Assembly (NCBI GenBank): GCA_947000775.1
Contig: CAMQGK010000341.1
Coordinates: 11,263,001 to 11,327,000 of the forward strand
Length of the DNA stretch: 64,000 nucleotides
DNA from: Pterois miles
Lineage: Eukaryota > Chordata > Actinopteri > Perciformes > Scorpaenidae
Direction: 5' to 3'
A model generated the notes under the pieces. That model did not search any database. It had not been told where the DNA came from and saw nothing but the letters and a program-made list of their open reading frames with translations. Positions 32,986 to 47,900 of this stretch are shown piece after piece. Both the position numbers and the translations under genes were made by a program. Within the stretch, counting starts at the first letter, position 1; each line of letters opens with the position of its first letter.

Positions 32986-35900
32986 GCTGCACGGTGGTGT
33001 AGTGGTTAGCGCTGTCGCCTCACAGCAAGAGGGTCGCAGGTTCGATTCCAGCTTGCGGCTCTTCTGTGTGGAGTTTGCATGTTCTCCCCGTGTAAGCGTG
33101 GGTTTTCTCCGGGTACTCCGGCTTCCTCCCACCATCCAAAGACATGCTGTTTAGGTTAACTGATTACTCTAAATTGCCCGTAGGAGTGGATGTGAGCGTG
33201 AATGGTTGTCTGTCTATATGTTGTCTGTCTCTATGTGCCCTGCGATGGACTGGCGACCTGTCCAGGGTGTACCCTGCCTTCGCCCTATGCCAGCTGGGAT
33301 CGGCTCCAGCCCCCCCGCGACCCCTAACGGGATAAGCGGTTGACGATGGATGGATGGATGGATATATATATATATCTTTTTTTTTTTGGCACTACGAGAC
33401 TTTTTCTTGCTTTGCCTGTATTTGACAGGAGAACAGTTTTTGGGAAGCCTCACACATTTTAATGGTTGTGGAAAAAGTGAGCTCATTGTAATATAGTAAA
33501 GGCACTGACAGCGAGCAGGGAGCAGAATGAACCATCCCACGGTTTGTGGCTGATGCATTTAATACTCACAGCACAGTGTTCACCCAGTAATATTTTATCT
33601 TACTTAAATATAATCCATTAAAAGCCACTGCAGTATAATATATAGTTCTATCCTGTTTATGGAAACTAATTTATCATTTAACTTTAGCATTTATCCTTTG
33701 CACCTTTGCCTCGTATTGTAACATCTGCTCATTTGTAAATAGGACTCTTTTTGCAGGATGTTTGCTTGTGTTGAGCATTATATAGTGTAGATCTTTTATA
33801 TTCATGAATGTACATGTATGTCAGACTGTGTCTAATGAACTGCCTTATCTTTTTTAAAAAGGAGGAATAAAGGAGCAGCCTCTGGTTTTCCACACGAAAG
33901 TGAAGTCATCTGGATACACCAGTGCCCCAAGGTACGTTCACAGTAACTGAATAGAAAGTACAGTTTATTGCAGTCAAACTAAACAGCAACTTTAATGTAA
34001 ATTCAGGTGAGAGGACGATCATGAAACATCACAGTTGTTTTTGCTTTTCAGAAGTATTATGTTTTCACCTAAAACAAATATCCAGAAGAATCCTTCCCCT
34101 AAAAAGGCGATCAAAAATACGTAAGCAGTCCTATCATTTAAAGTAATATTTCTTTATTGCTGATATTAACACTAAACTTCTTCTTGTTGTAATTTAGTGG
34201 TCTTCTCTTCAGGGATTATCCAGCAGACAGTGAAGCACCTATTATTCCACACATTCACCTAAGCATTGCCAACAAGCCAGTTCACTGCCTTCAGTATTCA
34301 GGTGAGACGATTTAGCTTCTGCAGTCCTCAGTTGTACACTGAACCATAGGGGTGGGAACCACCAGAGACCCCACGATACGATATTATCACAAATACCTAA
34401 GTCACAGTACAACCTTATTGCGATTTTGAACATTTTGCGATATGCCAAGTATTGCAATTTATTACCTTTTTTCAACCGCAAATTATTTTGGAGCATCATT
34501 TAGCATTCTTCCCGCTAGCAAGCTAACATGACATGGTTGATACCAAATGATTCCTCAGGTTTTGCAGTTTCATTTGATACAAGTACTTAACTTTAGCTTC
34601 AACACTGAGCCCGCTATAATGACTAAAAGGCCTGACGGCAGGGCGTCAAATTGCTAAGAGGTTAATAGTTCACATAATAATAGATTGATACTTTACGTCT
34701 GTGCTACGCAAAATAAAAAATCTATTTTTCCCCCACTCCTACTGAACCATCCCATGATGTGTCAGGACTGCAGGATGCTCCATGATACTACACCATGAGG
34801 GCATTGAATGAAGGCATTATACATTTATTTAGATTGCAAAGATTGTTTTTCTTTTCATTGTTTCTTATTTGATCAGCAGTAACAGAGTTTGAAACATTGT
34901 GTAGCAGAGAAGAGTTTTACACCTCATCCAGATTTGTCCATCCTTAACTGGAATGGTGAATTAACATAAAGCAATAATTTATGAAGTATGATTGTCAGTA
35001 CATTAAGATCAGTTCGTTGTTGTTGTTAGAGAATTCTATTACATATTACATCAGCCAAAACACCTCACATCCCGGCTACTCTTAAAAACAGTGTTTCCAT
35101 TCCCTGATAATAAATTGGATGTTGACTGAAAAATCCTAATAAATGATTCTGTGTTTCCTTGTCTCTTCCAGGTGATGGAAAACAAATTCTGTGCGGTCTT
35201 GGCGACAGCTCAGTGTTATTGTACAAGTCCTCCCTTACTGGCAATCCAGCTGTGTACACAGGTGCATGAAGTGCTCATGAGCATCCATACCTTAAATACC
35301 TCTAGGTTGTACAGAATTTGACCTCTGTTACCTCAGTGTTTTCTTGAATGTTGGCGGTTCTTTCATAAAAAGAATGATTCATTTTATGTGTTATTCATGC
35401 TATTTATTTTATTATAGGGCTTTATTAATTGACTCCTCACATTTTAGAGCCATCACAGGTTAAGATCTTACCCCTGAAAACAAAGAGGATGATAAGTTCA
35501 TCTTCTGCGTGGATTTCAGTCAGCCTTATTTGTGATATTTCTGATTGACATGGATCCATGGCTTGAGATGAAAGCCTCCATGAATATCCTCATCCCTTCT
35601 CAGCTGCCACTGTCAAAATGGTAAAGTCAAAGTGATAAAGGGATCTCTTTTACCAGAATATGCATGGTTTGGTTATATTCCAACACAGTCATTTGGTACA
35701 TACCATCTTTGTTTTTACCAGACAGTAAATCCTATGTAATGACAGAAAAAGAAAGATGAAAAGGGCACATTGTCTTTTGAAACCAACAAGGTTTGAACTA
35801 ATATAGCATCTCAGTATTTTACACAGTATTAAAAAGTAAAGTAGTGCTAAGAACAGTCAATTCGTTCTGCCACCCAGGCTGTAAAGTAAACACACAGACA

Positions 35901-38900
35901 GGCGAAGAAAGGATATCCATCCATGTCAAACATCTGTTTCGCACTTGGTAGCTCTGGTGCAGCGGGAACACAGTCTCCACAAGGGGGCAGCAGAGATAAG
36001 AGGACAGAAGTTGAGGTGACCAGTAGGTCACCGTGTGACTCTTCTCCTCACTCTTTCTCAACAGCACCATAAAAGTAAATGTTACAGCCACATGCTGTTT
36101 CTAGGTTGATTTCAAACCTCTCTCTCTTTATAAGCAGGGCATGACAAGCCAGTGAGCAGCGTGAGCTGGAGCCTCAACAGACAGTGGTGGTTGAGTGCAT
36201 CAGAAGACCAGTCAGTACGAATCTGGACCCATGGTAGCCCAGAGCCTGCCATCGTCATGGTAAATGTCCCATTAATACAAATGTGTACCTATGTATTTTG
36301 TCCTTTTTGTTATGAATTTCATATCACCCTAATCATAACCACTACATACCCTACCTTAAATGCTTATCAGACCATCCCTCACTCAAATCCTAACCATGAA
36401 AAAAAAAAAATTGTGAAATGAGGACCAGCCAGAGTGACCTCATTTTGCAAAAATGTTCTCACTCTGAAGGTCTAGAACTCAAATTGGTTTCGAAGTATAA
36501 CACAATAACTACAGACACATGCCATACACAATTTTCAGTCTCACTCCTGTCTTCAAAGAGCAATGGTTGCTGGAAGGATTTAGCCCCTCATTGCAGTGGT
36601 GTAAATGAACGATGCCACACTGGAGTGGCAGAAAAAAGGTGGTTGCTACTGTATCCACAATGTTTTCATTTGTTGTCCTTAAGAGTTTCCCTTCAGTGCC
36701 TCAGGTTTGGATTCTGCGATTGAGCTGAATACAGTGTTAAGAGATGTGAAGTGTATTAATGGTGATGAAAAGGCTTTACTATGTTATATAGTGGTGTAGT
36801 GCAGGTAAGAGACGCTATGATGAAAATTCTCTTATTTGTTTTGTCTGATACACATTAGAAACTGGCTCACCTTGGTAACAGAGCTCCTGCAGGGGGATTT
36901 CTGTGTAATGTTCGAAGTGTAGCTTTGACATATTGATGTAAAACTTGCTTAATTCACGTTTTACCTCTAATAAGATGATCCACATGGAATTAAAAAAACA
37001 CAAACACAAAATTAATTGGGATGATGAAATTATGTATTTCTTGGCTCAAAGATAGTGACTTTGTCATTCAAAGCATCTGCTGGACTCAGAGCATCCAACA
37101 CTCTGATCATACACAGACCCTCCTTACTTCACTGGGTATCACATTTAATTGGACAGTCAGAAGTGTGTCTATTTCCCCATGCCAAGTGCAAACAAAATCT
37201 GGGGTCTCCCCATAGCTGATGCTAACCATCCGTGCTTTGCTCAACTCGGTCAGATTGTTTTGGGCTTGGCCGGGTCTACAGCCTTTGACTGCTGGGTGTT
37301 CCTGTGCAAGATCTTGGCAACAAATGCATATCTTTTTGGGGACAAGAGTTCTGTCGGGGTGAGCCAGAATTACAAATAATTTTGCACAGTCACACTTGAA
37401 AACTCTAGCAAGAAATAACCACAAATGGCCATATTGTATTTTTAAAATGTGCTGTCATTGGAAGTCTTAAGAGGTCAGATGGTTGGGAGATTAGTACATC
37501 TATAAACCTCGACAGAGAAAACAATCTGACAGGATAGCCTAACTGGTAGCATCTTTTACCTTGATAGGCTCTAACAATGCAGTTTGGGGGTTAAGGAGAA
37601 CAATGTTAAATTTCCTATAGGAGAGTTCACTCCCTCCTTTATTAGAACAGATTTTCTTTGAATGCCTTTTTCCATATGGTTTGACATACTTCTTTATTAA
37701 CTATAAAGAGACAAAAATGAGATGAGAGAGCAAATATTCAAGTTTCACATTTACATACAAGTTTATTCTCATGGGTTTAATGAGATAACACAGACAGTAT
37801 GTACAGATTATTGCTCCCCAGTTGAGAGTATTGCATATATCATTTTGAGCAATTAAAAAGCTATGGTGTGGTGTGCAGTACTTGCTAATTCAGCTTTTTA
37901 TTGCTTTTTCAAGGTTATTGTCCTTTTTTTGCCACCAATGACTTTCTATAATTAAAAAAAGGCAATTAGAAGATACACTGATAAAATGTATTATTTTTTG
38001 TTATACCTCTTAAAGGAACAGTGTGTAGGATCTGGCAGTATCTAATGGTGAGATTGCAGATTACAACTTCTCCTGTGTGTAGGTTATTTAGAGCAGAGCC
38101 AGTACGTAGTGTGTATATGAGGGAACTGAGTGGTGAATAGAGAGCATGCGGCGGCGACTGAAGCAAGTAACATCATTGACTCTGGCCCAAACAGGTTTGG
38201 TTTGTCCATTCTGGGCTACTGTAGAAACGTGGCAGACTTTGTGGCACGGACCTGCTCCCTATGTAGATATGAATGGCTCATACACTTAAAAAAATAATAC
38301 TTACCCATACTTATATTACATGCCATTTCTGCCCGTAGGACACCCTAATTGTTACACACTTGTACTTTTAGGTTATTAGGTTTTATCTGTATTTTAGTAA
38401 TATATTATCTTGCATCATGAATATTTCAATAATTCCAAGAGATTAGCTTGATTTTTTTTTTCTCCTTAGGGTGACAGTATGTTCTCCAAGCCCATTAGAA
38501 GTGCTCAGTTTTATTACCTCGACAAATTTCTGCTCCTGGCATCTGGACCCTCTCTATACCTGTACCTGTATAATGTGGACATCACACGTGACAACATCAA
38601 AAGGTAATTACAAGGGATTATGATACAGAACAGTTCAGCATGTACACTTGATAGTGACAGATAAACCAAAGATGGGTTTTGAATTGGTTTCACTTATGCA
38701 TGTTATTTATTATTTCAATATAAAAATGTATCACGCTATTCAGTGCAAAGAAACACAGATGCCACATGAGTCAGGGCAAAGATTTATCTTTCGGTGTCAG
38801 TACTGAATCTCAGTTTGTCACACACCTGAACACCCTGGTCACAGCTGGTCATGTGAAGCTATTGGTCTAATGCAGGTTACCAATGTCAGCATTTTTTTTT

Positions 38901-41900
38901 TTTTTTTAATGAAAAGGCCCTGGCGATCCTGACTGACTTGTCTTTCAGAGGCTGTAGCAGGCTTGTTTTAGAGTGAAGGTACTGATATCATTTGAAACTA
39001 GAAAACATAAGGAATCCATTTGCACTTTGTAATGTTAGCTTCCCTGAAAGGAGGCTAAATAATGCTCCAATCACACCAAATTTTGGCGAGGAAAAACTGG
39101 CATGACCATTTTCACAGGTGTCCCTTAACCTCTGACCTCAAGGTATGTGAATGAAAATTGGTTCTATGGATACCCACAAGTCTCCTCTTTACCAAACATG
39201 TTATTTTCGCCTATTCTAAAGTGGTATATTTGAATATTTTGGCATGCTAGGGTCAGTAACCAGTCTTCGAATTGCTTGAATTGGGTTTGACTGGAAATGA
39301 GTCCAACTGTATTCAGTAGATGAGTTTTAAGGGATTAACTATCAAAGAGCTAGAATAACATTCAGTTAGGGAGGTGAGGAGAGGAGATAAGGAGAATTTT
39401 GGCATTCCAAGGGAAAAAGTTTGGGCTCCCCTGATCTAATGCAAATAACAGCAGAAATGCATGTATTTTAGTGTTTAAGACATTGTAGCAATGAAGAATG
39501 AACAATAACACTTACTGGCAGCGCCTCAAATCATTAACATCTAAGTTGTTGCATTGCACTAAATGATCTTAAAATTTATACAAAAATTGTGCACAAGAAA
39601 TAATAATAATAACAATAACTGTATTTCAGATTGTAGAACTATAGGGCTGCCCTGTTAGAGAAGCATCATAACATAAGAATAAATCCAATTGTGATATACA
39701 GTCACAACAGCATACATTCAAATCTCAGAGCTGCTCATTAGGAACACACTCTTGTTGGTCTCTAAACAGTAACACTGACACATTGAGGATGTTAGTGTCT
39801 TTCTCAAGAGAACATTAACAATACATGCTAGACAGGGAAATTTCAGCGATTTAAACTAATCATCTGCAACTTCACCTCCAGCTACTGTAATAATAACTGC
39901 CAGTACAAATATGTTTATTGAAACAACACTGTAATGCAGGTAAAAAAATGTAATATAGATTGCTCTTTTTTTAAAGACTTATGTCAACTTATGTCATCCA
40001 TGTAGGAAGCAGGCTTTGTTGCTTAAGCTAGCGTTGTTGCTGATTTGATGAGGGTCTGGCTTTATTTAGCTGCTACCACACACTGCACATGGCTGACACT
40101 CATTACCACCCAAACTGCTTGGCTGTGTACTGTAAGCTGTCAGGGCTTATTCTGGAGGCCAGAGAAATGACAATGAAGGGCCCCATACCCTCTTTTAGCA
40201 GTACATGTTGCTTATTCATCTTTTTCCTCTTTAGGTAGTTATTTGTGTGATGCATGTTATGAATGGAAATTGGCATCATTGGGCAAAAAGTCCAAATAAT
40301 CTTTCAGCATATTGTTATTTAAGTGTTCTGAGAGAAAACTAAACTTCTGCACCTCCTCATGGCTCTGTTTTCAGGCTTTAAAAAATTTAGACTGTGACAG
40401 GAGACTTTAGCCAATCAGGTCATTTCAGGGAGAGCATTTCTATTTAGCGTTCCTATTGGATGCGCTCAGGCTGGTGCGTGGTGCTTGGTATTTCTTCAAC
40501 TGATACCAACATGGCTGCCAGGTCACAAATTTTCTTATTTTACAGCAAAACAATACACTACAAGATGATTCTGAAAACATTTTAGGTGAGAAATAGACAC
40601 AAAATACTGATTCATATTTGATGAGCACTGCCTAGTTTGACCGTTTGACCAGAGTTTGTGAGTGATTGACAGCTGTCTCTCATAGATGGCAGCTGGACGG
40701 CAGACTCCAGATCAGCCCTGATTGGTTGTTTTCCTCTGGTCTGTGAAATCTTGCAGATGCCATTAAGAGCACCGGAGGACACAGAGGCACATGAATTTTT
40801 TTTTTTTTTTTAATTCAAATTACCTGTTTCATGCACTTCTGTCAGGCTCATCATAGATTAGTCATAGAGTGAATTCTCTCCAACAGCCGTATAGCTCAGA
40901 CAAAGATGAACAATAGCTGAGCTGAGTAATTATGTTCAAATTTTGATGATATAGTCACCTTTATTGGTTTAGAAAATGATGCAGCTTCTTCTTTTTCTTC
41001 TTAGATATCAGCAACGGAGTGTCGTCAAATTGGCACAAAGCTTTACGACGACATCTGCATCAGACATCACGTCCGTCTCTGCAATCAATGATTTCTTGTC
41101 TTGTATCCTTTGTCTTGTTATTATTGTTCTTGCAGCAGGAAGTGTTATAGTTTAGACTGCACTGATGTTGTGGAGGGCAAAGTGAACTTGTGATGCCTCA
41201 GGGCTTCCACTGCCAGCTTTACCTGTAAATCATTTAAGTGTCTTTAATTTTTCAGGAATGTCTGCATTCCAGCCCCTTGTTAGGGTTTACAATGCATTTA
41301 CTTCCCAATAAATCCACTGAAGTGAGCTGCGTCTGGATGAGGAAAATCCTGTCAGGAGTTATTTTGCACCACCGTGCTTGGGAGTGGAAAATGGATACAG
41401 TGATTACAGTAAAACACGTTTTGATATTTTAACTCTGGATTTTCCATATAAATTAAGGGCTGCTTTGTATATCACTAAATTGCTAGATTTTTTTTAGAGA
41501 AGTAAACTGAGCGAGTGTAAATGGACACCATGCAAAAGGAGATTCTCTCGCTTGTATAAATATACTACATTCCACATGCCTTTAACACGGCATTTAAGTG
41601 AATGAATATGAATTACTTTAAGAAAATTATTTTTTAAAAAAATCAACACTTTGTTTTTAGCATTTCTTTTCATGTTCCATGTAGGGTCAGATATTGTGTA
41701 AAAACTGAGCATAAAAGACTATTTAGAAGGCTAAATATAACAATTTACAAACTTGCCAGACAACTTCTGACATTATAAAGCAAAATACTTTTGCATCACA
41801 GATTGAAGCTGTCTGCAAGAAAGCAAACGTATGCATGCAGCTATCTATTCAGCTCAGCGCTTGCTACTAGTGCTGGCCCATGAAGGATGATGGAAAGTTG

Positions 41901-44900
41901 ACATTCTTTACAAAAGTTATTAAGGTTAGTTTTTTTTGTCCTAGAAAAGTAATTATCATAAGCACTTACATATCTTGGATCTCATCCACAGCAGGCCTAT
42001 AGTTTGTAAATAATAAATGTCATAAATTTTCTTAAAGCTGTACCAGACATCGTTCTGGCGTGTGGTTCAGACAGGTCAATTCAAGTATTTGACATGAACA
42101 AGGGTACAGTTGCCTCAGTGCTGCCTGATGCCCACAGCAGAGCCGTCCACTGCATCACACAGAACAAGGTGAGGCCATTTACTTGTTCCCTACTGCACAA
42201 ACAGGAATTTAACTGTTCTATGTATTATATTATCTTTATTATATTCATAGACACTTTTCTCATGTATTTAAGCTATCTGTTCTGCTATCTATCAATCTAT
42301 CTGTCTGCATACGTATATCTTTCTATCTCTATCTGTCTACCCATCCATCTATCGATCTGTCTATAAAGATGACAGCATATGTGAAGTGATATACAGTACG
42401 CAATGTGGTCTGTGCATAGATTCTTCAGAGATAAGACATTGTAAAGTAAATGGAGCAGCATTTCATGTTTCTGATTATTTCTCATTTTAAGAGCAGAGCC
42501 TTTATGTGAATTTAAAAATAGTGGAAATTGAAGAAATAGCTGTAGATGACTGTGTCCACTGGCTTGACACAACAGGATTAAGTGGCATTGTTAGGAAAAG
42601 TGGAAACCATAGAGCAAGGTTTATCGCTATTGTGACTGTGACTGATAAAAAAAAAAAAAAGTTATTCAAATTCAGAATGCTAGTTGTTGTTTTTATTTAT
42701 TTCTTTTTTTAAATCTCAGTCTGCAGCTTCATTTCTGCCATGAGTGTGATTCTTAAAATACTAAATTAGCCCTGAAAATATGTCACACATGTAGTGTATT
42801 TTTTTTTTTTTTGTTTGTTTGTTTGTTTGTTTTTGGTCACATCTGCTTCACAGACTTGGTATTTGTAGTTTGACTAAAACTTGTGATAACCTCTAACCTT
42901 TTTGAGTGTCAAAGACAGTCACAAGTCAAAGACATCTCATCCCTCCACAGGCAGACTGAGCAATGTTTGGACTCGAACAGTAAAGATTTAGCTTGGCTTG
43001 GCATCAATTGGTCTTATGAGTCCCATCTTCCATCTTACTGTTGAAGGGTCTACTATTTGGCAGATGTTATAGTCTTACATAAGACTTCTATGACTGTTGC
43101 TGTGAGTTACATAAGGCATAGATCATCTTTGAGGGAATAAAAGTGTTACTTTGTGGTGTGAATGAAGAAAAAAAAAAGTAAAATACCCAAAAGTTTCCAT
43201 GACAGACAGACAGACAGGACATGCCATCATCGGTATCATTCATCTTGCTGAGTGTTTGAATGTAAATCCCTCGTGCATCAGGATTAAGACTGCCATAGAA
43301 GATGGCAGGCGCAGATTCCACGCTGGATGCTGGCCTTGGATTAATGCTGTTCCATGATGCAGTTTGGGTTTATGTGGCCTTACTCCCTCATCACTGTCTT
43401 GGACCAATGTGGGCCCAATTTGCTGGTGTCTAACAAGTAGACAGCTCGGGCCTTTATCCACATCCATTATAGTGCTAAGAAGAATGTAATACTGCATCAC
43501 TCAAAATGAAACTATAAATATCAGTAATAGATTCATGCATTCAAGTCTGGGTTATAGGGCATACTGTATTATTTACACTTCTGTGCAGCTATCAAATGAA
43601 GGTCCTGGTTTCTCTCCATATATAGTCATATTGATGTTCCCCAGCTTTGTAATAGCAACAAAGCCATTCATTTTGATCATAAAAATATGGAAATCTTACA
43701 GATGGAAGGCAGAAAAGAGTGTATTTATGCAAGAGAGAGGTTTGTACCCAGTGACCTTGGGCTATTGACTTTCTGCATGTTGACCTGTGCATACTTGACA
43801 CTCAGGGCCAGCCTGGATTAGCTGGACACACTGCAGCTAGTGGCATGGATTAAATGCATCAACCCATTCAACTGTGATGCACTCTTGCACACAGCTGACT
43901 CTACTTCCACCCAGAGGTGCCTGGTCTTTGTCACGCCAGCTATTGTGTGCCATACACTGTGGAAAGCCTGCAGTGTGTTGTTTCAGCTTGGCTATTGCGT
44001 CAATGTGGGGTCCTCCGCCCGGGAGCCCGAGGGCCTTTGGATGCTGTAGGGTTAATACCTGCGGATCAGAGGGATTGCCCCTGCCTGGAGACTGCACGCA
44101 TAACATCAGTCTTCCCTCCCCTCTTTCTTTTTCATCCTGAGGCGGACCAAGCATCAGGAACTGCAGCATGTGAAGCAGCTTTTCCCACTTCAAATTTCCA
44201 TCGCCTCTTCGGCAAATTCACCTGGAACTCATCAGAGCAGAGGACTTCTCGGAAAATGGAACTGGAAATGCCCTCTCAGACTCCCGTTCTCACACTCTTA
44301 ATGGAAATCTAAACAAAAAACACCCCCACCGCTGCCCTCGCTCTCTTTCCCTCCCTCTTACACACATACATACTCCACTGTATCATCTGATAACTTGGTG
44401 TGAAACTCATATATGGAATATATGTAAAGATGTGCAATGGAAAGTCTATATATTTATAGCTGAAGCATATCTCAGTGTGGTGCATACAAGATGGAAAATG
44501 ACACACATAGACAAATTAACAACAATTTTGCTCCCATTCCAGTTTTCCTTCCAGCCCCATTGTGCATAGATCATCTTTAATGTCACCTTCTGCTTTTACG
44601 TTGTAATAATACTACATGAAATAATAATGTGAAAACTGTTTGCCAATACAGGATAAACAGCATCAGACTTTTCCAGTACTGGACAATAAGAGAAGCTGAT
44701 TTATAACTTATTTTAGTCAAGCATGTGCTGACTAGTCTTTTTTTTGGGGGGGGTTTGGTTATATTTTACAGGGCTCCATGTTCAGCACACAAGCACGAGA
44801 TTCATGCAGCCTCTTCCTCACCAGTGCAGTCACAGACGGCGTGAAGATCTGGGACCTCCGGACACTGAGGTTGGTCTTATTATAGTCTGTTCTCTTGAAT

Positions 44901-47900
44901 TTGTAATCGGTGCACCTTTAAGATAGATAAGATAAGATGAACCTTTATTAATCCCCGTTTTACACTCTGTTGTTAATTTCACACAGTACACATACATGCA
45001 TTAATGGAGAGATGTCAGAGTGAGGGGGCTGCTCCTGACAAGCGCCCCAAGCAGTTGGGGGTTTGGTGCCTTGCTCAGGGGCACCTCGGCAGTGCCCAAG
45101 AGGTAAACTGGCACCTCTCCAGCAACCAGTTGGTCTTGGTCCATGTTAGGACTTGAACCGGTGACCCTCCGATTCCTCAACTAAGTCCCTACGGACTGAG
45201 CTACTGCCGCCCCCATAATGTAAAAATAAGGCAAGAAAAGTGCAATTAAATAGCTGTGTCTGTATATTCATATTTACTAAATATTTCTGGAGTCTTTTCA
45301 GAAAGAAAATTATGTTCAAAACCCATGAGCACAATATTAGTGGCATTATAGTAGTTAATTAATCAGCAACTATTTTGTTAATCAGTTTGAGTCATTGTTT
45401 AACAAAAAAGTCTGTTATTGCAGCTTCTGAAAATTGAATATTTTCTGGTTTCTTTACTCCTCTATGACAAACTGAATATCTTTGAGTTGTGGGCAAAACA
45501 AGACATTTGAGGATGTCATCTTGAGCTGTGGGAAACACTGATTAACATTTTTCACCATTTTCTGACATTTCATAGACCCAACAAATAATCGATTAATCAA
45601 AAGTCATAAGTCATCTCTAGTCTAAAGTCATCAACAGATTAATCGACAAGCAGCCCTAATGGCAACTGAACCACAACAAGAAAGCAACACCTGACCACAG
45701 CCTCTATAACAGGTTAGCATCAAGGTGTATTTCATTTCTCTTTCTAACAGAAAGATGAACCTATTAGCTTTACTGTGATGAGCAGCTTTAATTAAACTGT
45801 TCTGTCATTTGTACCCCAATTTAGTATTTGTTTGAGCGCCGGCTTTATGGTCTTAATCTCTACTCAGGCTGCTTACATTGGCTGAAGGGTTGCTTCATCA
45901 TATCTGTTGAAATTACCCAAGAGCAATAAATATTCACGCACAAATGTTGTACTTTTCCTCTGCTATCCCTGGGAGAAATTACCTTATTTTCCAGTTACAT
46001 AAAAAATAGTTTCTTTCGCAAACATTCCTCAGTTGATGAGTGAATCTGCAATTGTTCTTTTTCCACAGTACGTAGCCGAGAATATTTTTCTTTGCTACTT
46101 ATAAGGCGGATAATTCAAGTAGGCTCTCTTGGATTTCAAAATGTTCTTTTTGGCCCAGTGGAAGGCATTTTTTAGCATTTCATTCGTTCTCATCTGAGAC
46201 AGCCTCCATATTTAACCCCTCATCCCAGACTCAATCAAAACCTTATTTCTATCTGATAAATATTTGTGTCTGATGCTGCCATCAAGCATCCCTCAGCAAC
46301 TGCAGTTCCTCTGAGGTGAGACGTGGATGTATGAAAACAATATGTAGGAAGTTTTTTTTCAATGTATCTGCCCTGTTAATTTGATTTCCCTCTTTGATCA
46401 AACGTGTGTGTTTCTGTGGCTAGTACTAACCACAGAAAGAGTTACAGCTCCCCTAGATTAATGTGTTTTTAGTGAGGCTTGCCGTTAATGGGAATAGTTA
46501 AGTCAGTTCCAGGTTTTAGATTCATCAGAATCTCATCATGATATAATAAGGCAAGATAAAAATTATTGGAACAATGAGTTGCATGAGTAAAGCTTACGTA
46601 ATGCACTCATGTGACTGCTCATAATAATCAGGTTATTTTATTCAGTGGTGCTTTTTCTTCTCAAGATAAGATAAGATATTCCTTTATTAGTCCCACAGTG
46701 GGGAAATTTACCAAAATGGAACAATACTTCAGTATATTACAGTACAGTATGTTTTTTGTTCAGGAATTGACAACAAATGTGTGCATAAAATTTTATAAGT
46801 TGTGAAAAACAATTGTTAGTGACATTATACTGAAGGAAACTCTTGATAAATTCATGAAAAAAATAAGTAGCTACAGAAAAATGACTACTATTTTAGTGCA
46901 GTATGCTGCTGAAGTTAAGGGGAATACTTGAAGTTGAATTTATGGTAATTTCAATATCTTATCTTATCTTAAATCTGTTAACAGCAAAGTCTCTGAATTA
47001 GCGGTGTACATAAATATTTATTTATTACTATTATTTTTTTATGCTTTTAGCATCAGAAAGAAAATCTAATTTTCCTCATTGTATTAGACTGGTAGCAGAA
47101 GTTTAAGAAGAAAATGTCTTTAAACCTCAGCACATAAAAGTGAAGCTCTTTGAATGGCTAGATTAGGGGTAATAGAGAAAATGTGTTGTTGGTGATTTTG
47201 CCTTTAAGCTGTTAACTTATGTTGGAACTTAATACCTGTTCATCTGTCTAAGTGTATAGAAATGTGGCTTGTAGGCAGAAAGTAACATAAAATCACAGAG
47301 GAAATCAGTGAGACCAGACATTCTCTCACAACACTGATTAAATATGTAGTCATGTTAAGTTTGACATCCGCAATTTTGTAGGGTCATTGCCATTTTATCA
47401 AGAAAAATGCAATAAATTGTTCGGAATCAGAGTCATTAACAGAGTTATTTTATGACTTCATCGTGCTTGTCTATAAACACTGCTGACGAATAGCTGTCTG
47501 GGTAAAAGCTTACTTTATTTTTATTTTTTTTTACCCCTGGCCATATTGTAAAATATACTGGCCATGGCCATTATACAGCACAGTTAATGTGCTTTTTCTT
47601 TATAATCTCATTATTACGTGATGCTTTGGCAATATTACCCTTGTTACATTCATGCCAATAAAACATATTGAAATAATGGAGTAGTGTTCTTATTAGACAC
47701 AAACTCCCTAAACATAAACTCTAAGTTGGGACAAAATTGCGGTTAAAACTGTATACTGTCTTCAATCAAACTAGAGAACTTCCAGAAAAACCACAATGGG
47801 AAATGTGCATTTCACTCAGTGGAAACTTCTGAAACTCAGTCTTAATTTTATTTTGCTCTGTCACATGAGAATCCCCTGCACGTCGTGCTCCTTCCTTTTC

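Larger units (their letters stand above)
28363..33861. other. WDR27 intron 13 (5.5 kb)
   Basis: Holds a SINE copy (29583-29907), a hAT-like MITE (32188-32661), a TA microsatellite and a second SINE type (32937-33374). A stretch at 29030-29300 is GC-richer and non-repetitive. It lies in a 160-codon frame (29035-29517) that has no family similarity and is not called as a gene. Confidence 0.6.
38604..41004. other. WDR27 intron 19
   Basis: 2.4-kb intron with a partial MITE (38946-39192) and a repeat copy (40258-40800), both listed separately. Between them, 39200-40250 shows no exon and no named repeat. Confidence 0.55.

Noticed and set aside
33000..33050. tRNA gene
   Set aside because: A and B boxes are present, but no cloverleaf with acceptor stem pairing is evident and the sequence continues into a SINE body and tail.
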